Assembly (NCBI RefSeq): GCF_023716565.1
Contig: NZ_CP071848.1
Location: 1,736,001-1,800,000 of the forward strand
Direction: 5' to 3'
Source of the DNA: Vibrio sp. SCSIO 43136
GTDB taxonomy: Bacteria; Pseudomonadota; Gammaproteobacteria; Enterobacterales; Vibrionaceae
DNA: 64,000 nt
Made by a program: the position numbers and the translations under genes. Position 1 is the first letter of the stretch. The number at the start of each line of letters is the position of its first letter. Positions 9,280-18,699 of the stretch are shown in pieces. The notes under the pieces were generated by a model that did not search any database, was not told where the DNA came from, and saw only the letters and a list, made by a program, of their open reading frames with translations.

Positions 9280-9395
9280 TAACGCCTGCTTAAGCGGCTG
9301 CCAATGCACTACACCCAAACAGACCACCGTAATCACTAAAGCCAAACCGAACCAAAAATGCCATAGGTTGGCAGTCCGACTTCAAGCACTTGTTA
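9280..9395 (-). repeat. attC site 15 (class a)
   Basis: 116 bp. Identical by eye to the sites at 20849 and 27888, which precede copies of the same gene. Confidence 0.93.
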
Positions 9396-9400
9396 GAACG

Positions 9401-9688
9401 TTACTCAAAGGTGTCTAAGTCTATTTTATGTTTCTGAAGGACTTCCTGCATTTGTAGTTTCTTTTGACCAGCGGCTACCGCCATTACCTTAGCTGTAACA
9501 TCAGTAATTTCACCTTTTGTTATCCCAGCTTTCTTTGCTTGATGTAGATAATATTTGGTACATGGTAAACAGTTCATGGCCATCGCAGCTGATAAGCCAA
9601 CAAGTAACTCTGTCTTTGAGTCCAGGTGTTCATTTTCATGAGTTGAATGATAAAACTCTTCGTAAGCTTTTTGGTGCTTCCCTAGCAT
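9401..9688 (-). CDS. AhpD/carboxymuconolactone decarboxylase-like protein, copy 1
   Basis: 95 residues; GGAG precedes ATG 9688. It has the AhpD-like redox signature CLPCTKYYL (CxxC about residues 40-43) within LLVGLSAAMAMNCLPC, followed by helices of the carboxymuconolactone decarboxylase fold. AhpD-type proteins act in thiol-dependent peroxide defence. It probably forms an all-helical oligomer in the cytosol. It is one of three nearly identical cassettes (also 20970-21257 and 28009-28296) and has a diverged relative at 30439-30726. Confidence 0.9.
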   Translation of the reverse strand: MLGKHQKAYEEFYHSTHENEHLDSKTELLVGLSAAMAMNCLPCTKYYLHQAKKAGITKGEITDVTAKVMAVAAGQKKLQMQEVLQKHKIDLDTFE

Positions 9689-9707
9689 AACTTCTCCATT
9701 TTAGTTC

Positions 9708-9823
9708 TAACGCCTGCTTAAGCGGCTGCCAATGCACAACACTCAAACAGACCACCGTAATCACTAAACCCAATTCGAACCAAAAATGTCATAGGTTGGC
9801 AGTCCGACTTCAAGCACTTGTTA
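9708..9823 (-). repeat. attC site 16 (class a)
   Basis: 116 bp. It belongs to the gene-less body 9824-10249. Confidence 0.93.
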
Positions 9824-10249
9824 GTTTGCCAACCCACCCTAACCTGATGGCTGGGTGCCAAGGTGCTGATTTAAAATACAACACTTAAACCGTACGCTGA
9901 TGTAAATGTACAGCTAACCAACTCGAAAATACCACACCAACGCACGTGGTAAAGAAGAGACAATCACAAAATTTTGCGAGTAAATACTATGACAAAATGG
10001 CAAAGGATACTTTCACTGTAGCCAACAACAGCACAAGCAAAATTCAAACTCTATGAACAGTATTCCAGCAAAAAAGAAACAGCGTTTTCGAACAACAAAA
10101 GAATGGTAGCTTCAGTAAACGATGAGCGAGCCACAAACACCTAAATCAAAGTGCCACCGGAAAGGATGTGGCTTGGTGAAGACGAACAGGTGGCCCCCCT
10201 TAACACTAAACTAAGCTCTTATTGGGATTAGCTTTTTCTGTATGCAAAC
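9824..10249 (-). repeat. Gene-less cassette body, family A (middle III, tail t3)
   Basis: Middle variant AACTCTATGAACAGTATTCC. Also resembles 16334-16713 and 30862-31287 in this part. Confidence 0.85.
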
Positions 10250-10351
10250 TAACGCTGAGTTAAGCTGCGCACCAACGCCAAACTTACAAAGCACACTTAA
10301 CTTCAAACCAAAAATGCCGTAGGTCCGTGCGTCAGCTTGAACGACTTGTTA
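10250..10351 (-). repeat. attC site 17 (class e)
   Basis: 102 bp. It belongs to the gene-less body 10352-10776. Confidence 0.92.
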
Positions 10352-10776
10352 GTTTGCCAGATCACCCAAAGCTAATGGCTGGATGCCAAGGCGCTGATTT
10401 AAAATACAATACTTAAACCGTACGCTAATGTAAACGGACAGCTGACCAACTTGAACTCACCGCATAAACGCACGTGGCAAAGAAGAGGCAATCGCAGAAT
10501 TTTGCGAGTAAATACTGTGACAAAATGGCAAAGGATACTTTCACCAATGCCAACAGCAGCACCCATCAAACTCCCCTTTTACGACACTGTTCCAGCAACA
10601 AAGAAGCAGCGCCTATGAACACCAAAAGGATGGAAGCTACAGTAAACAATGAACGAACCAAAGTCGCCTAAATCAAAGTGCCACCGGAAAAAACGTGGCT
10701 TGGTGAAGACGAACAGGTGAACTCCCGAAAAACATAACTAAGCTCTTATTTGGGCTGGCTTTTTCCAACCGCAAAC
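10352..10776 (-). repeat. Gene-less cassette body, family A (middle II, t1-like tail)
   Basis: Middle ACGACACTGTTCCAG joined to the tail AGGATGGAAGCTACAG. No supported gene. Confidence 0.85.
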
Positions 10777-10892
10777 TAACGCCTGCTTAAGCGGCTGCCA
10801 ATGCACTGCACCCAAACAGACCACCGTAATCACTAAACCCAAGTCGAACCAAAAATGCCATAGGTTGGCAGTCCGACTTCAAGCACTTGTTA
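10777..10892 (-). repeat. attC site 18 (class a)
   Basis: 116 bp. It belongs to the family B body 10893-11262. Confidence 0.93.
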
Positions 10893-11262
10893 TGTTGCGA
10901 GACAGTGCGATGAACCTAGTGGCTTGGTGGCAAGGTGTTGATTTGGAATACATTACTAGACCCTACCACTGAAGTAAAACGGACAGCTGCCCAAGTTAAA
11001 CTGACTCGATTAACGCACTTGGCAATGAAGCGACATTTGAGGATGTTCCTATACCAGCTGCGCTCACATGGCAAAGAATACTTTCACAGATGCTGACCAC
11101 AGAGAGCACGAAAATTTCGGTTTGCAGACGGACATCCCACCACAAAGAAACAGCGTGCTTGAAAACTGAGGCTCATGATGACTGAAAGGTGAAAAGCACT
11201 GACGCAGAACTCAGTATCTTTGCGCCGAACCCGGCTAGAAAAAATGAACTAAAACAGCCACA
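10893..11262 (-). repeat. Gene-less cassette body, family B
   Basis: About 370 bp, close to 12570-12940 and 21392-21761. No supported gene. Confidence 0.85.
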
Positions 11263-11384
11263 TAACGCCGCGTTAAGTGGTGAACAACGCCAACCACCAA
11301 ACCTAAATCATTGTACCTTAAACACTTAACCTGACTTGTACTGAAATCGCCAAGCGTTGTGAATCCGTCTTGAACGCCTTGTTA
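11263..11384 (-). repeat. attC site 19 (class f variant)
   Basis: 122 bp, TAACGCCGCGTTAAGTGG to GCCTTGTTA. It belongs to the cassette with gene 11413-11829. Confidence 0.92.
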
Positions 11385-11412
11385 GGCATACTTTGTCACT
11401 GGATTTTTGCTT

Positions 11413-11829
11413 TCAAAACTTTTCTTTAAGCTGTGTGAAGTAACTGGCGCACACTATCGCTCCAGCCAAAGACCATTCAAGATAGTCAAGCGCAAGAGCA
11501 CCCGCGTGAGTAAGGTGAGACGTTGCCATAAAAATCATAACTATAGACAAAGGAAAAGTTGATATAAAAAACACTTCTCGTGAATATCTCCAACAAAAAA
11601 TAAGGCCAAATGTACCATAAATCGAAAGTAACAAATTTATAAGAATCTGGCCGATATTTACCATGGAAGGTAAATCTCTAAGATCAAAGATAAAAGTGTT
11701 GTACGCATTCCATGTGCCTATTATTTCATCTGGGATAAGCCAGAAAAGGTATTTTTGGTTGAGTATTGAACCACCAATCGATATAGCAACGTAAAGTAAT
11801 ACCAGCATTCTGAATGTTCGAATATTCAT
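11413..11829 (-). CDS. Cassette-encoded membrane protein, four predicted helices
   Basis: 138 residues from ATG 11829, which has AAGGAAC upstream; the 25-residue extension of the frame is attC-derived. Four hydrophobic segments are visible: residues about 5-23 (LVLLYVAISIGGSIL), 55-79 (INLLLSIYGTFGLIF), 85-105 (FFISTFPLSIVMIFMA) and 115-132 (WSLAGAIVCASYF). It should be an inner-membrane protein with short loops. I do not recognise the family. Confidence 0.82.
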   Translation of the reverse strand: MNIRTFRMLVLLYVAISIGGSILNQKYLFWLIPDEIIGTWNAYNTFIFDLRDLPSMVNIGQILINLLLSIYGTFGLIFCWRYSREVFFISTFPLSIVMIFMATSHLTHAGALALDYLEWSLAGAIVCASYFTQLKEKF

Positions 11830-11847
11830 AGAAGTTCCTTGTATGCC

Positions 11848-11963
11848 TAACGCCTGCTTAAGCGGCTGCCAATGCACGACACCTGAATAGACCACCGTAA
11901 TCACAAAACTTAAACCGAACCCAAAATGCCACAGGTTGGCAGTCCGTCTTTAAGCATTTGTTA
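11848..11963 (-). repeat. attC site 20 (class a)
   Basis: 116 bp. It belongs to the acetyltransferase cassette 11967-12434. Confidence 0.93.
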
Positions 11964-11966
11964 TAT

Positions 11967-12434
11967 TCACGGCTCAAAATTCATAACCATTTCGTGCTCG
12001 GTCTTAAAGACCTGTTTAAAGCCAAATTTCTCGTATGCGTTAATAGCGGCATCATTGCTAAGGTAAACTGTTAATTCTAGCTTGCTTTCAAGCCTCGAAC
12101 TTAGAATTGAGCAGGCTTTTGACAACAGTTGCTGCCCTACCGATTTTCCACGAGCGGTTGCTGATACATACATTTGAACCACTTCTAAAGCGTCACCACA
12201 ATCGGTAGGAATTAAGCCACATATCCCAACAAGTTGACCATTTGCGAAAGCACCGATCATCACATGAGTCTCGCTATGTTCCTCGATAAGCTTTTCAAAG
12301 AACAACTTAGGAAGTTGTGACTGTTCTTCATAAGATGAACCAAAAGACTCGGGGGACAACTTCAGACTTTCCAATCGTAAATCACGATACATACGACTGT
12401 CTTCAGAGCTCAATTTTTTGCAAAAAACTTCCAT
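11967..12434 (-). CDS. GNAT-family N-acetyltransferase (cassette gene)
   Basis: 155 residues from ATG 12434, preceded by GAGGAAAT. Typical GNAT layout: N-terminal KLSSEDSRMYRDLRLESL, the VVQMYVSATARGKSVGQQLL strand and acetyl-CoA loop (about residues 85-104, with R/Q-x-x-G-x-G/A spacing ARGKSVG), and a C-terminal AAINAYEKFGF segment. It resembles small-molecule or protein acetyltransferases; the substrate is unknown. It is a separate gene from the GNAT at 4652-5074 and not a close copy. Confidence 0.92.
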   Translation of the reverse strand: MEVFCKKLSSEDSRMYRDLRLESLKLSPESFGSSYEEQSQLPKLFFEKLIEEHSETHVMIGAFANGQLVGICGLIPTDCGDALEVVQMYVSATARGKSVGQQLLSKACSILSSRLESKLELTVYLSNDAAINAYEKFGFKQVFKTEHEMVMNFEP

Positions 12435-12451
12435 ATTTCCTCGTGTGAACA

Positions 12452-12569
12452 TAACGCCTTGCTAAGATGCGGCTAACTACCACGAAACTTAAGCAAAGCC
12501 ACCGTAATCACTAAACCAAACCGGACCAAAAATGCCAAAGGTTAGCCGTCATTCTTGAGCAATTTGTTA
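12452..12569 (-). repeat. attC site 21 (class c)
   Basis: 118 bp. It belongs to the family B body 12570-12940. Confidence 0.93.
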
Positions 12570-12940
12570 TGTGGCGAGACAGTACGTTGAACCTAAAGGC
12601 TTGGTGACAAGGTGTTGATTTGGAATATCATTACTAGACCCTGCCACCGAAGTAAATCGGACAGCTACCCAAGTTGAACTGACTCGATTAACGCACTTGG
12701 CAATGAAGCGACATTTGAGGATGTTCCCGCACCAGCTGCGCTCAAATGGCAAAGGATACTGTCGCTGAAGTTGACCACAGCGAGCACACAAATTTCGGTT
12801 TACAGACGGCCATCCCACCACAAAGAAACAGCGTACTTGAACACCAAAAATCACGCCGACTGAAAGGTGAAAAGCACTGACGTAGATCTCAGTACCCTTG
12901 AGCCGAACCAACTTAGCAAACATGAACTAAAACAGCCACA
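12570..12940 (-). repeat. Gene-less cassette body, family B
   Basis: About 370 bp. A minus-strand open frame of 118 codons (12567-12923) is present but is interrupted in the other B copies and has no ribosome binding site. Confidence 0.85.
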
Positions 12941-13058
12941 TAACGCCTTGCTAAGGTGCGGCTAACTGCCACAAAACCTAAGCAAAGCCACCGTAATCCC
13001 TAAACTCAACCGAACCAAAAATGCCAAAGGTTAGCCGTCACTCTTAAGCAATTTGTTA
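12941..13058 (-). repeat. attC site 22 (class c)
   Basis: 118 bp. It belongs to the cassette with gene 13061-13819. Confidence 0.93.
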
Positions 13059-13060
13059 AG

Positions 13061-13819
13061 TTACGATTTCACCTGTTCGATCAACCAATTGAAATTGTCT
13101 ACCAAAAAAGCTGATTCAGTTATGTCAACTTTACGAACAAACCTTTGCATATTTCTTTCTAAATCTGTTCTTCTTCGCGTTTTGTACCGAAGTTGCTCAA
13201 TGTGTTTTTTGTTCAGCCTATATTGAACCAAAAAGCCATTTGCCATAAAAAAGAACAATACATCGTTGTTGTCACCTTCCCGTACTGGGTTGAGCATAAT
13301 ATTTTTTATTGCAGCATCGTTAATACGAGATGATTTATCAATTACACGAAACATTGTGATGGTGATGAAGTCATCAAGCGAAAAACCACCACCCAAGCTT
13401 AAGCTATTAGCCAAAATGCATTGTTGTAAAACTGGATCAAAATCCCCGAGTTCTATGCTAGAGAATTCCTCAAGAGTAGAAATTGACGCTCGCCATAAGA
13501 TGCTCAAGTGATACAAATACCACTTTTGATAGTCGAATTTCTTGAACTCAATGTGTTCTTTGTACTTTACTACATTCTTAGGATTCTTTGTAAAAGCAGT
13601 CCCATATCGCTCATAATTCACGCTAAGAAACTGTTCACAGTCTCGACAAAGTAGTTTCTCTTTAGGATCAACGTTACGATAAGCAGGTTTTGCTTGTTCT
13701 TCAAAAACATACAACTGGGATTCACCTGCTTTAACTGATTTAAATACAGAGCTGGGGACTATATGCGATCGCTGAAGGATAGCGACCTTATTACATAAGC
13801 GGCATATTTCCTTTTCCAC
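13061..13819 (-). CDS. Cassette-encoded zinc-cysteine protein, HNH-like N-terminus
   Basis: 252 residues; AGGAGG lies close upstream of ATG 13819. The N-terminus has CRLCNK, then RSHIVPSSVF and, about 40 residues later, LLCRDCEQFLS. Two CxxC pairs with a conserved S-H-I-V-P between them resemble the zinc-bound beta-beta-metal region of some HNH nuclease-like proteins, but no complete HNH triad can be assigned. The rest is helical with a basic patch (KTRRRTDLERNMQRFVRK). Candidate nucleic-acid-binding or defence protein; the function is not proven. Confidence 0.82.
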   Translation of the reverse strand: MEKEICRLCNKVAILQRSHIVPSSVFKSVKAGESQLYVFEEQAKPAYRNVDPKEKLLCRDCEQFLSVNYERYGTAFTKNPKNVVKYKEHIEFKKFDYQKWYLYHLSILWRASISTLEEFSSIELGDFDPVLQQCILANSLSLGGGFSLDDFITITMFRVIDKSSRINDAAIKNIMLNPVREGDNNDVLFFFMANGFLVQYRLNKKHIEQLRYKTRRRTDLERNMQRFVRKVDITESAFLVDNFNWLIEQVKS

Positions 13820-13837
13820 GTAGTCCTCCTAGTAACT

Positions 13838-13952
13838 TAACGCCTGCTTAAGCGGCTGCCAATGCACTACACTCAAACAGACCACCGTAATCACTAAAGC
13901 CAATTCGAACCAAAAATGCCATAGGTTGGCAGTCCACTTGAAGCATTTGTTA
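13838..13952 (-). repeat. attC site 23 (class a)
   Basis: 115 bp. It belongs to the gene-less body 13953-14378. Confidence 0.93.
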
Positions 13953-14378
13953 GTTTGCCAGACCACCCTAAGCTAATGGCTTGGTGCCAAGGTGCTGATT
14001 TAAAATACAATACTTAAACCGTGCACTAATGCAAACGGACAGCTGACCAACTAGAACACACCACATAAACGCACTTGGCAATGAAGCGACAATCGCAGAG
14101 TTCTGCGGCCAAACACTGTGACAAAATGACAAAGGATACTTTCACTGCTGCCAAAAACAGCACCAGTGAAGCCCCTGCTCTATCGACACTGTTTCAGCGA
14201 AAAAGAAGCAGCGCCTCCGAACACCAAACGAATGAAAGCTACAGTAAACGACGAGCGAACCACAAACACTTAAATCAAAGTGCCACCGGAAAGAACGTGG
14301 CTTGGTGAGAGCGAACAGGTGAACACCTTAAACACTGAACTAAGCTCTTATTTGAATTGGCTTTTTCCAACCGCAAAC
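13953..14378 (-). repeat. Gene-less cassette body, family A (head h2, middle I, tail t1)
   Basis: Carries the CTTGGCAATGAAGCGACA head together with the CTATCGACACTGTTTCAG middle, a pairing not seen in 1471-1895. Confidence 0.85.
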
Positions 14379-14493
14379 TAACGCCTGCTTAAGCGGCTGC
14401 CATGCACAACACCCAAACAGGCCACCGTAATCACATAAGCCAATTCGAACCAAAAATGCCATAGGTTGGCAGTCCGACTTCAAGCACTTGTTA
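14379..14493 (-). repeat. attC site 24 (class a)
   Basis: 115 bp. It belongs to the gene-less body 14494-14918. Confidence 0.93.
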
Positions 14494-14918
14494 GTTTGCA
14501 AACACACCCGAAGCTAATGGCTAGGTGCTAAGGTGCTGATTTAAAATACAATACTTAAACCGTACGCTGTTGTAAACGGACAGCTGACCAACTCGAACAC
14601 ACAGCACAAACGCACGTGGCAAAGAAGAGACAATCGCAGAATTTCACGAGCAAACACAGTGACAAGAATGGCAAAGGATACTTTCACTGTTGCCAACAAC
14701 AGCCCCAATAAAACTCACCTTTTACGACACTGTTCCAGCAACAAAGAAGCAGCGCCTACGAACACCAAAACTCGGAAAGTCGAAGTAAACAGTGAACGAA
14801 CCAAAATCACTTAACTCAAAGTGCCACCGGAAAGAACGAGGCTAGGTGAAGACGAACAGGTGAACACCCAAAACAATGAACTGAGCTCTTATTTGGATCG
14901 TTTTTTTTGAATGCAAAC
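14494..14918 (-). repeat. Gene-less cassette body, family A (middle II, tail t2)
   Basis: Has a one-base insertion (GACAAGAATGGC) in the most conserved block and AACGAGGCTAGG in the GTGCCACCGG block. Both would be unusual for a coding sequence. Confidence 0.85.
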
Positions 14919-15034
14919 TAACGCTTGCTTAAGCGGCTGCCAATGCACTGCACCCAAAAAGACCACCGTAATCACTGAACCCAATTCGAACCAAAAATGC
15001 CATAGGTTGGCAGTCCGACTTCAAGCACTTGTTA
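14919..15034 (-). repeat. attC site 25 (class a)
   Basis: 116 bp, with TAACGCTTGC at the left core. It belongs to the body interrupted by the insertion sequence. Confidence 0.92.
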
Positions 15035-15114
15035 GTTTGCAAACACTCCCTAAGCTAAAGGCTTGGTGCCAAGATGCTGATTTGATATGACCCCCTAAAA
15101 GTAGACACGGGGTT

Positions 15115-15930
15115 TTAATTCATTAGCTCGAAGTCATTGGGGCTCACTCCACCAAGGGCCCCATGTCTTCTTACTGGATTATAATAACTATCGATATATT
15201 GTCGACTTTGAACGGTCATCTCCTGTCGAGACAGTTCGCCTAGATTGCTTATCCATTCTTTTTTGTATTGGGCAAAGAAGCTCTCTGAGCAAGCATTATC
15301 CCAGCAATTACCTTTACCAGACATACTTATCGTGACTTTGCGTTTGCGGTGCCAGCGTATGGTTTCGAAGGCTCTATACTGTACGCCTTGATCCGAGTGG
15401 AACATCAGTTTTTCACCATTTGGACGTCGAGATTTCCAAGCTTTATTCAGGGTTTTTATGACCAAATCCGCATTGTTAATACGGCTTGTAGACCACCCAA
15501 CGACTTTACGAGAGTACAAGTCAAGAATGATGCAGAGGTAGTTCCACCCTTCTTTGCATCTAACTTGAGTGATATCCGATACCCAGACACGGTTTGGTTC
15601 CTTTACATCAAACTGGCGATTGAGCAGGTTGTATGCTGCCATCATCGGCTCTTGTCGTGGTGCTCGGCCATGACGCCTTTTACTGGCTATTGAACGATAC
15701 CCCAGGCTTTGTAATAAGCGTTGAACTCTTTTCTTATTACAGATGAACCCGCTCGCAATCGCTGCTTCCCAGAGTTTGCGGTACCCAGGAATGCAGTGTT
15801 GATCATCACTTTCCTTCTTAAGGAACTCCAGCAAAGTGTCATTGGTTTGCTCACGTGTTGTCTGCTGGCGATTACGCCATTTGTAATAACCCGCTGGAGA
15901 AACATTGAGCCATCGACAGAGCAAACGCAC
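15115..15930 (-). CDS. IS3-family transposase OrfB (catalytic part)
   Basis: The frame from ATG 15930 gives 271 residues, but the functional product is likely an OrfAB fusion entered by -1 frameshifting near 15977-15981; the frame stays open from there. The N-terminal HTH_21-like part is followed by an integrase core (rve) with the DDE residues visible in VSDITQV, FHSDQGVQY and NACSESFFAQYKKE. The end has the usual YNPVRRHGALGGVSP motif. It cuts and joins the IS ends during transposition. Confidence 0.93.
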   Translation of the reverse strand: MRLLCRWLNVSPAGYYKWRNRQQTTREQTNDTLLEFLKKESDDQHCIPGYRKLWEAAIASGFICNKKRVQRLLQSLGYRSIASKRRHGRAPRQEPMMAAYNLLNRQFDVKEPNRVWVSDITQVRCKEGWNYLCIILDLYSRKVVGWSTSRINNADLVIKTLNKAWKSRRPNGEKLMFHSDQGVQYRAFETIRWHRKRKVTISMSGKGNCWDNACSESFFAQYKKEWISNLGELSRQEMTVQSRQYIDSYYNPVRRHGALGGVSPNDFELMN

Positions 15931-15971
15931 AGGTAAGGTGTTCTTCGTCCGCTTAAAAATATGTTCAAACC

Positions 15972-16286
15972 TTACTCTTTTAGGCTGTCGAAGTAAGCTT
16001 TCGCTTCCTTTAAGAATTCGTTCTCCATCTCAGCCATTTCAAGGCGTTTCTTTAACTCACGGTTTTCTTTTTCGAGCTGAGCTAGAGATTTTTTTGGCCC
16101 TTTGTTTGGGATTGGTTTAGCTGGCTTTTTTCGAGTAGTCATCGTTGCTCTCCATTTGCTCAAGATTTTAGGGCTAATTCCCAAAGCTATAGCAACAGAC
16201 TTTACCGTATCTGGAGACTCTAATGATCGCTTAACAGCATTACGTTTGAATTCTTCTGAGTATTTTCTACGAGATGTGACTTGCAT
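15972..16286 (-). CDS. IS3-family transposase OrfA
   Basis: 104 residues. An N-terminal helix-turn-helix (RKYSEEFKRNAVKRS to LGISPKILSKWRATM, residues about 6-48) should bind the terminal repeats. A C-terminal leucine zipper (LAQLEKENRELKKRL and onward, about residues 68-96) serves for multimerisation. The gene ends ...CTA AAA GAG TAA; the A-AAA-G run is a typical -1 slippery site for IS3 elements, and the -1 frame continues into OrfB without a stop. Confidence 0.93.
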   Translation of the reverse strand: MQVTSRRKYSEEFKRNAVKRSLESPDTVKSVAIALGISPKILSKWRATMTTRKKPAKPIPNKGPKKSLAQLEKENRELKKRLEMAEMENEFLKEAKAYFDSLKE

Positions 16287-16713
16287 GACACCTAATCCTT
16301 TAATTAGGTGTCTACTTTATTGGGGTCGTATCAATTTAACTTACAATACTTAAACCGTACGCTGATGTAAATGGACAGCTGACCAACTTGAACACAAGGC
16401 ACAAACGCACGTGGCAAAGAAGAGAAAATCGCAGAATTTTCGAGCAAACACTGTGACAAAATGGCAAAGAATACTTTCACTGTTGCCAACAACAGCACCA
16501 GTAAAGCCCAAACTCTATGAACAGTGTTCCAGCAAAAAAGAAACAGCGCTTTCGAACAACAAAAGAATGGTCGCTTCAGTAAACGATGAGCGAGCCACTA
16601 ACGCCTAAATCAAAGTGCCACCGGAAAGAACGTGGCTTGGTGAAGACAAACAGGTGAACACCCGAAAAATAGTACTAAGCTCTTATTTGGACTGGCTTTT
16701 TCCAACCGCAAAC

Positions 16714-16828
16714 TAACGCCTGCTTAAGCGGCTGCCAATGCACTACACTCAAACAGACCACCGTAATCACATAAGCCAAACCGAACCAAAAATGCCATAG
16801 GTTGGCAGTCCACTTGAAGCACTTGTTA
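16714..16828 (-). repeat. attC site 26 (class a)
   Basis: 115 bp. It belongs to the gene-less body 16829-17254. Confidence 0.93.
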
Positions 16829-17254
16829 GTTTGCCAATCCACCCTAAGCTAATGGCTGGGTGCCAAGATGCTGATTTAAAATACAATACTTAAACCGTAC
16901 GCTATTGTAAACGGACAGCTGACCAACTTGAACACAAGGCACAAACGCACGTGGCAAAGAAGAGACAATCACAGAATTTCACGAGCAAGCACTGTGACAA
17001 AATGGCAAAGGATACTTTCACTGTTGCCAACAACAGCACCAGTAAAGCCCCTACTCTACCGACACTGTTTCAGCGAAAAAGAAGCAGCGCCTCCGAACAC
17101 CAAACGAATGAAAACTACAGTAAATTACGAGCGAACCACAAACACCTAAATCAAAGTGCCACCGAAAAGAACGTGGCTTGGTGAAGACGAACAGGTGAAC
17201 ATCCGAAAAACAGAACTAAGCTCTTATTTGTACAAGCTTTTTCAAACCGCAAAC
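16829..17254 (-). repeat. Gene-less cassette body, family A (middle I, tail t1)
   Basis: Close to 24597-25022. The final segment is altered to TTTGTACAAGC in place of TTTGGATTGGC. Confidence 0.85.
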
Positions 17255-17376
17255 TAACGCCGCATTAAGGTGTGAGCAACGCTACCACGAAACCCAACCA
17301 TAGCACCGTAAACACAAAACCCAACGATGAAATGAAAAATGCCAAGCGTTGGGAATCACTCTTAAATGCTTTGTTA
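17255..17376 (-). repeat. attC site 27 (class f)
   Basis: 122 bp, close to site 13. Its core supplies the stop of gene 17374-18672. Confidence 0.93.
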
Positions 17377-18672
17377 TACAGCATTTTTACTACGAAGACG
17401 TTGAAACTCTTCATTTTGCTTGCGGACTTCTTCCATCATTGCTTCATGTTTAGCTTTTTCCAACGATGCTATTTTTTTTGCTCGTTTCATGAGATAAGGC
17501 ATCATTGCATTAATTTTATCGTTAAGATGATTATGCTTAGAGTGAGGACGAATAACAATTATACTGTTTAACTCTTCTATACTGATCAATGAACTAGGGA
17601 AAGATATTTCGATTCCAGTTTCTTTTATAATCTCTCGCCCCCAGTTTAGTGCTGTATCAAGACAATCTGCACACATGGGTTCAGCTTGATGATCCACTTC
17701 AAAAGTAGCTTGCTGAAACATAGAACCTGATTTTATTTCAAGAACCCACGGGTTCTTTTTAGAAGGACGGACACAAGTGAACTTATCTCTAGAACAGCAA
17801 GGACAAAGCCAATTTTCATCATACCTATTCCAATACTTACCTCTAGTTGAAGCAAGGTGCTCTAACTGTTTGCTTGATGGTCTGGAACGTGTCTGTGGAT
17901 TAACTTTTTCACGCCAAGAAGAGTTTTTTCCTTTGAAAGGTTCTGGAGTATAAAGCACTCTTTCTGGTTCATATTTATTAACTTCTGTAACCCCATTTAC
18001 TCCAAACTGCCATCTCGCCTTTCTTTCTATATTTTTCGCAGTGTTATCAGATGGCTGATACCAGTCTTTTTTCTCCGCTGCAATCCGAGCAAAGTTTTCA
18101 GCCATCTTCAAACGTAGTTCAAAAATAGGTTTGGCTTCTTGCCACACCCCTTGCGCTTTATGCACATCAATTTGATGTTCTTTGTTTGCAGTAACTACCA
18201 AAAACTCACCAATCTGTTTTGGAGAGAAAGAAAAACTCTTATGTGCATTTACTATTTTTTTTGCATCAGCGTCAGCTTTATTACAATCAAAACAAACAAC
18301 TGTATTGTCATAAGCCGAAAGTGAAAATGCTGTTTTAATAGCAAACTTTTCCGACAGTTCATCTGCCACTATAATGTTTTGCTTTACTGAAAAGCTCTCG
18401 AAGAGTTCTTTGACCACATCTTTCATATGATCGTGATGTTCATGAAGCTGACAAGTTAGATAGTTATTTTTGTTAAGTCGAACGATTTCTCCCTTGCTTC
18501 GTTTACAGCAAGGACATTGCCAACTGACTGGTGTCATCACCCACCATCTATTTAAATGTGCTCCGTCAGCATTAAATTGAGAAACCAGCTTTCGGGTTGA
18601 AAATGTAAATTCAGAATCAATACCGATCAGGTCTTTATCTTTTATTGACTCTCTAAATTCAGATTCTGTCAT
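17374..18672 (-). CDS. Large cassette-encoded zinc-ribbon protein, 432 residues
   Basis: Start set at ATG 18672, with GGAG six bases upstream; the longer frame upstream is attC sequence. Four Cys pairs are spread along the chain: CPCCKR followed by CQLHEHHDH (residues about 47-75), VCFDCNKADA, CPCCSRDKFTC, and MCADCLDTALNWGREI. This suggests two or more zinc-binding modules, perhaps of an HNH-like or other nucleic-acid-binding protein. The C-terminus is a basic coiled coil (KRAKKIASLEKAKHE). Unknown family; it is the longest gene in the array, and its size and zinc modules would suit a defence or DNA-processing protein. Confidence 0.82.
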   Translation of the reverse strand: MTESEFRESIKDKDLIGIDSEFTFSTRKLVSQFNADGAHLNRWWVMTPVSWQCPCCKRSKGEIVRLNKNNYLTCQLHEHHDHMKDVVKELFESFSVKQNIIVADELSEKFAIKTAFSLSAYDNTVVCFDCNKADADAKKIVNAHKSFSFSPKQIGEFLVVTANKEHQIDVHKAQGVWQEAKPIFELRLKMAENFARIAAEKKDWYQPSDNTAKNIERKARWQFGVNGVTEVNKYEPERVLYTPEPFKGKNSSWREKVNPQTRSRPSSKQLEHLASTRGKYWNRYDENWLCPCCSRDKFTCVRPSKKNPWVLEIKSGSMFQQATFEVDHQAEPMCADCLDTALNWGREIIKETGIEISFPSSLISIEELNSIIVIRPHSKHNHLNDKINAMMPYLMKRAKKIASLEKAKHEAMMEEVRKQNEEFQRLRSKNAV

Positions 18673-18699
18673 ATTGACTCCATAATTTGCCATGCTGTA

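Larger units (their letters stand above)
15083..16333 (-). mobile_element. IS3-family insertion sequence, 1251 bp
   Basis: The ends are imperfect inverted repeats: TGATATGACCCCCTAAAAGT at the left and, read from the right end, TGATACGACCCCAATAAAGT. Both run into AGACAC. A 3-bp direct repeat ATT flanks the element (15080-15082 and 16334-16336), and removing one copy restores a normal family A body. It carries two overlapping transposase frames, orfA and orfB, on the minus strand, joined by a probable -1 frameshift. The TG...CA ends, gene layout and target duplication fit the IS3 family. It appears intact. Confidence 0.92.
15035..16713 (-). repeat. Gene-less cassette body, family A (middle III, tail t3), split by an IS
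   Basis: The body is 15035-15082 plus 16334-16713. The sequence at the join (GATTTAACTTACAATACTT) matches the intact copy 30862-31287, so these two are close relatives. Confidence 0.85.
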
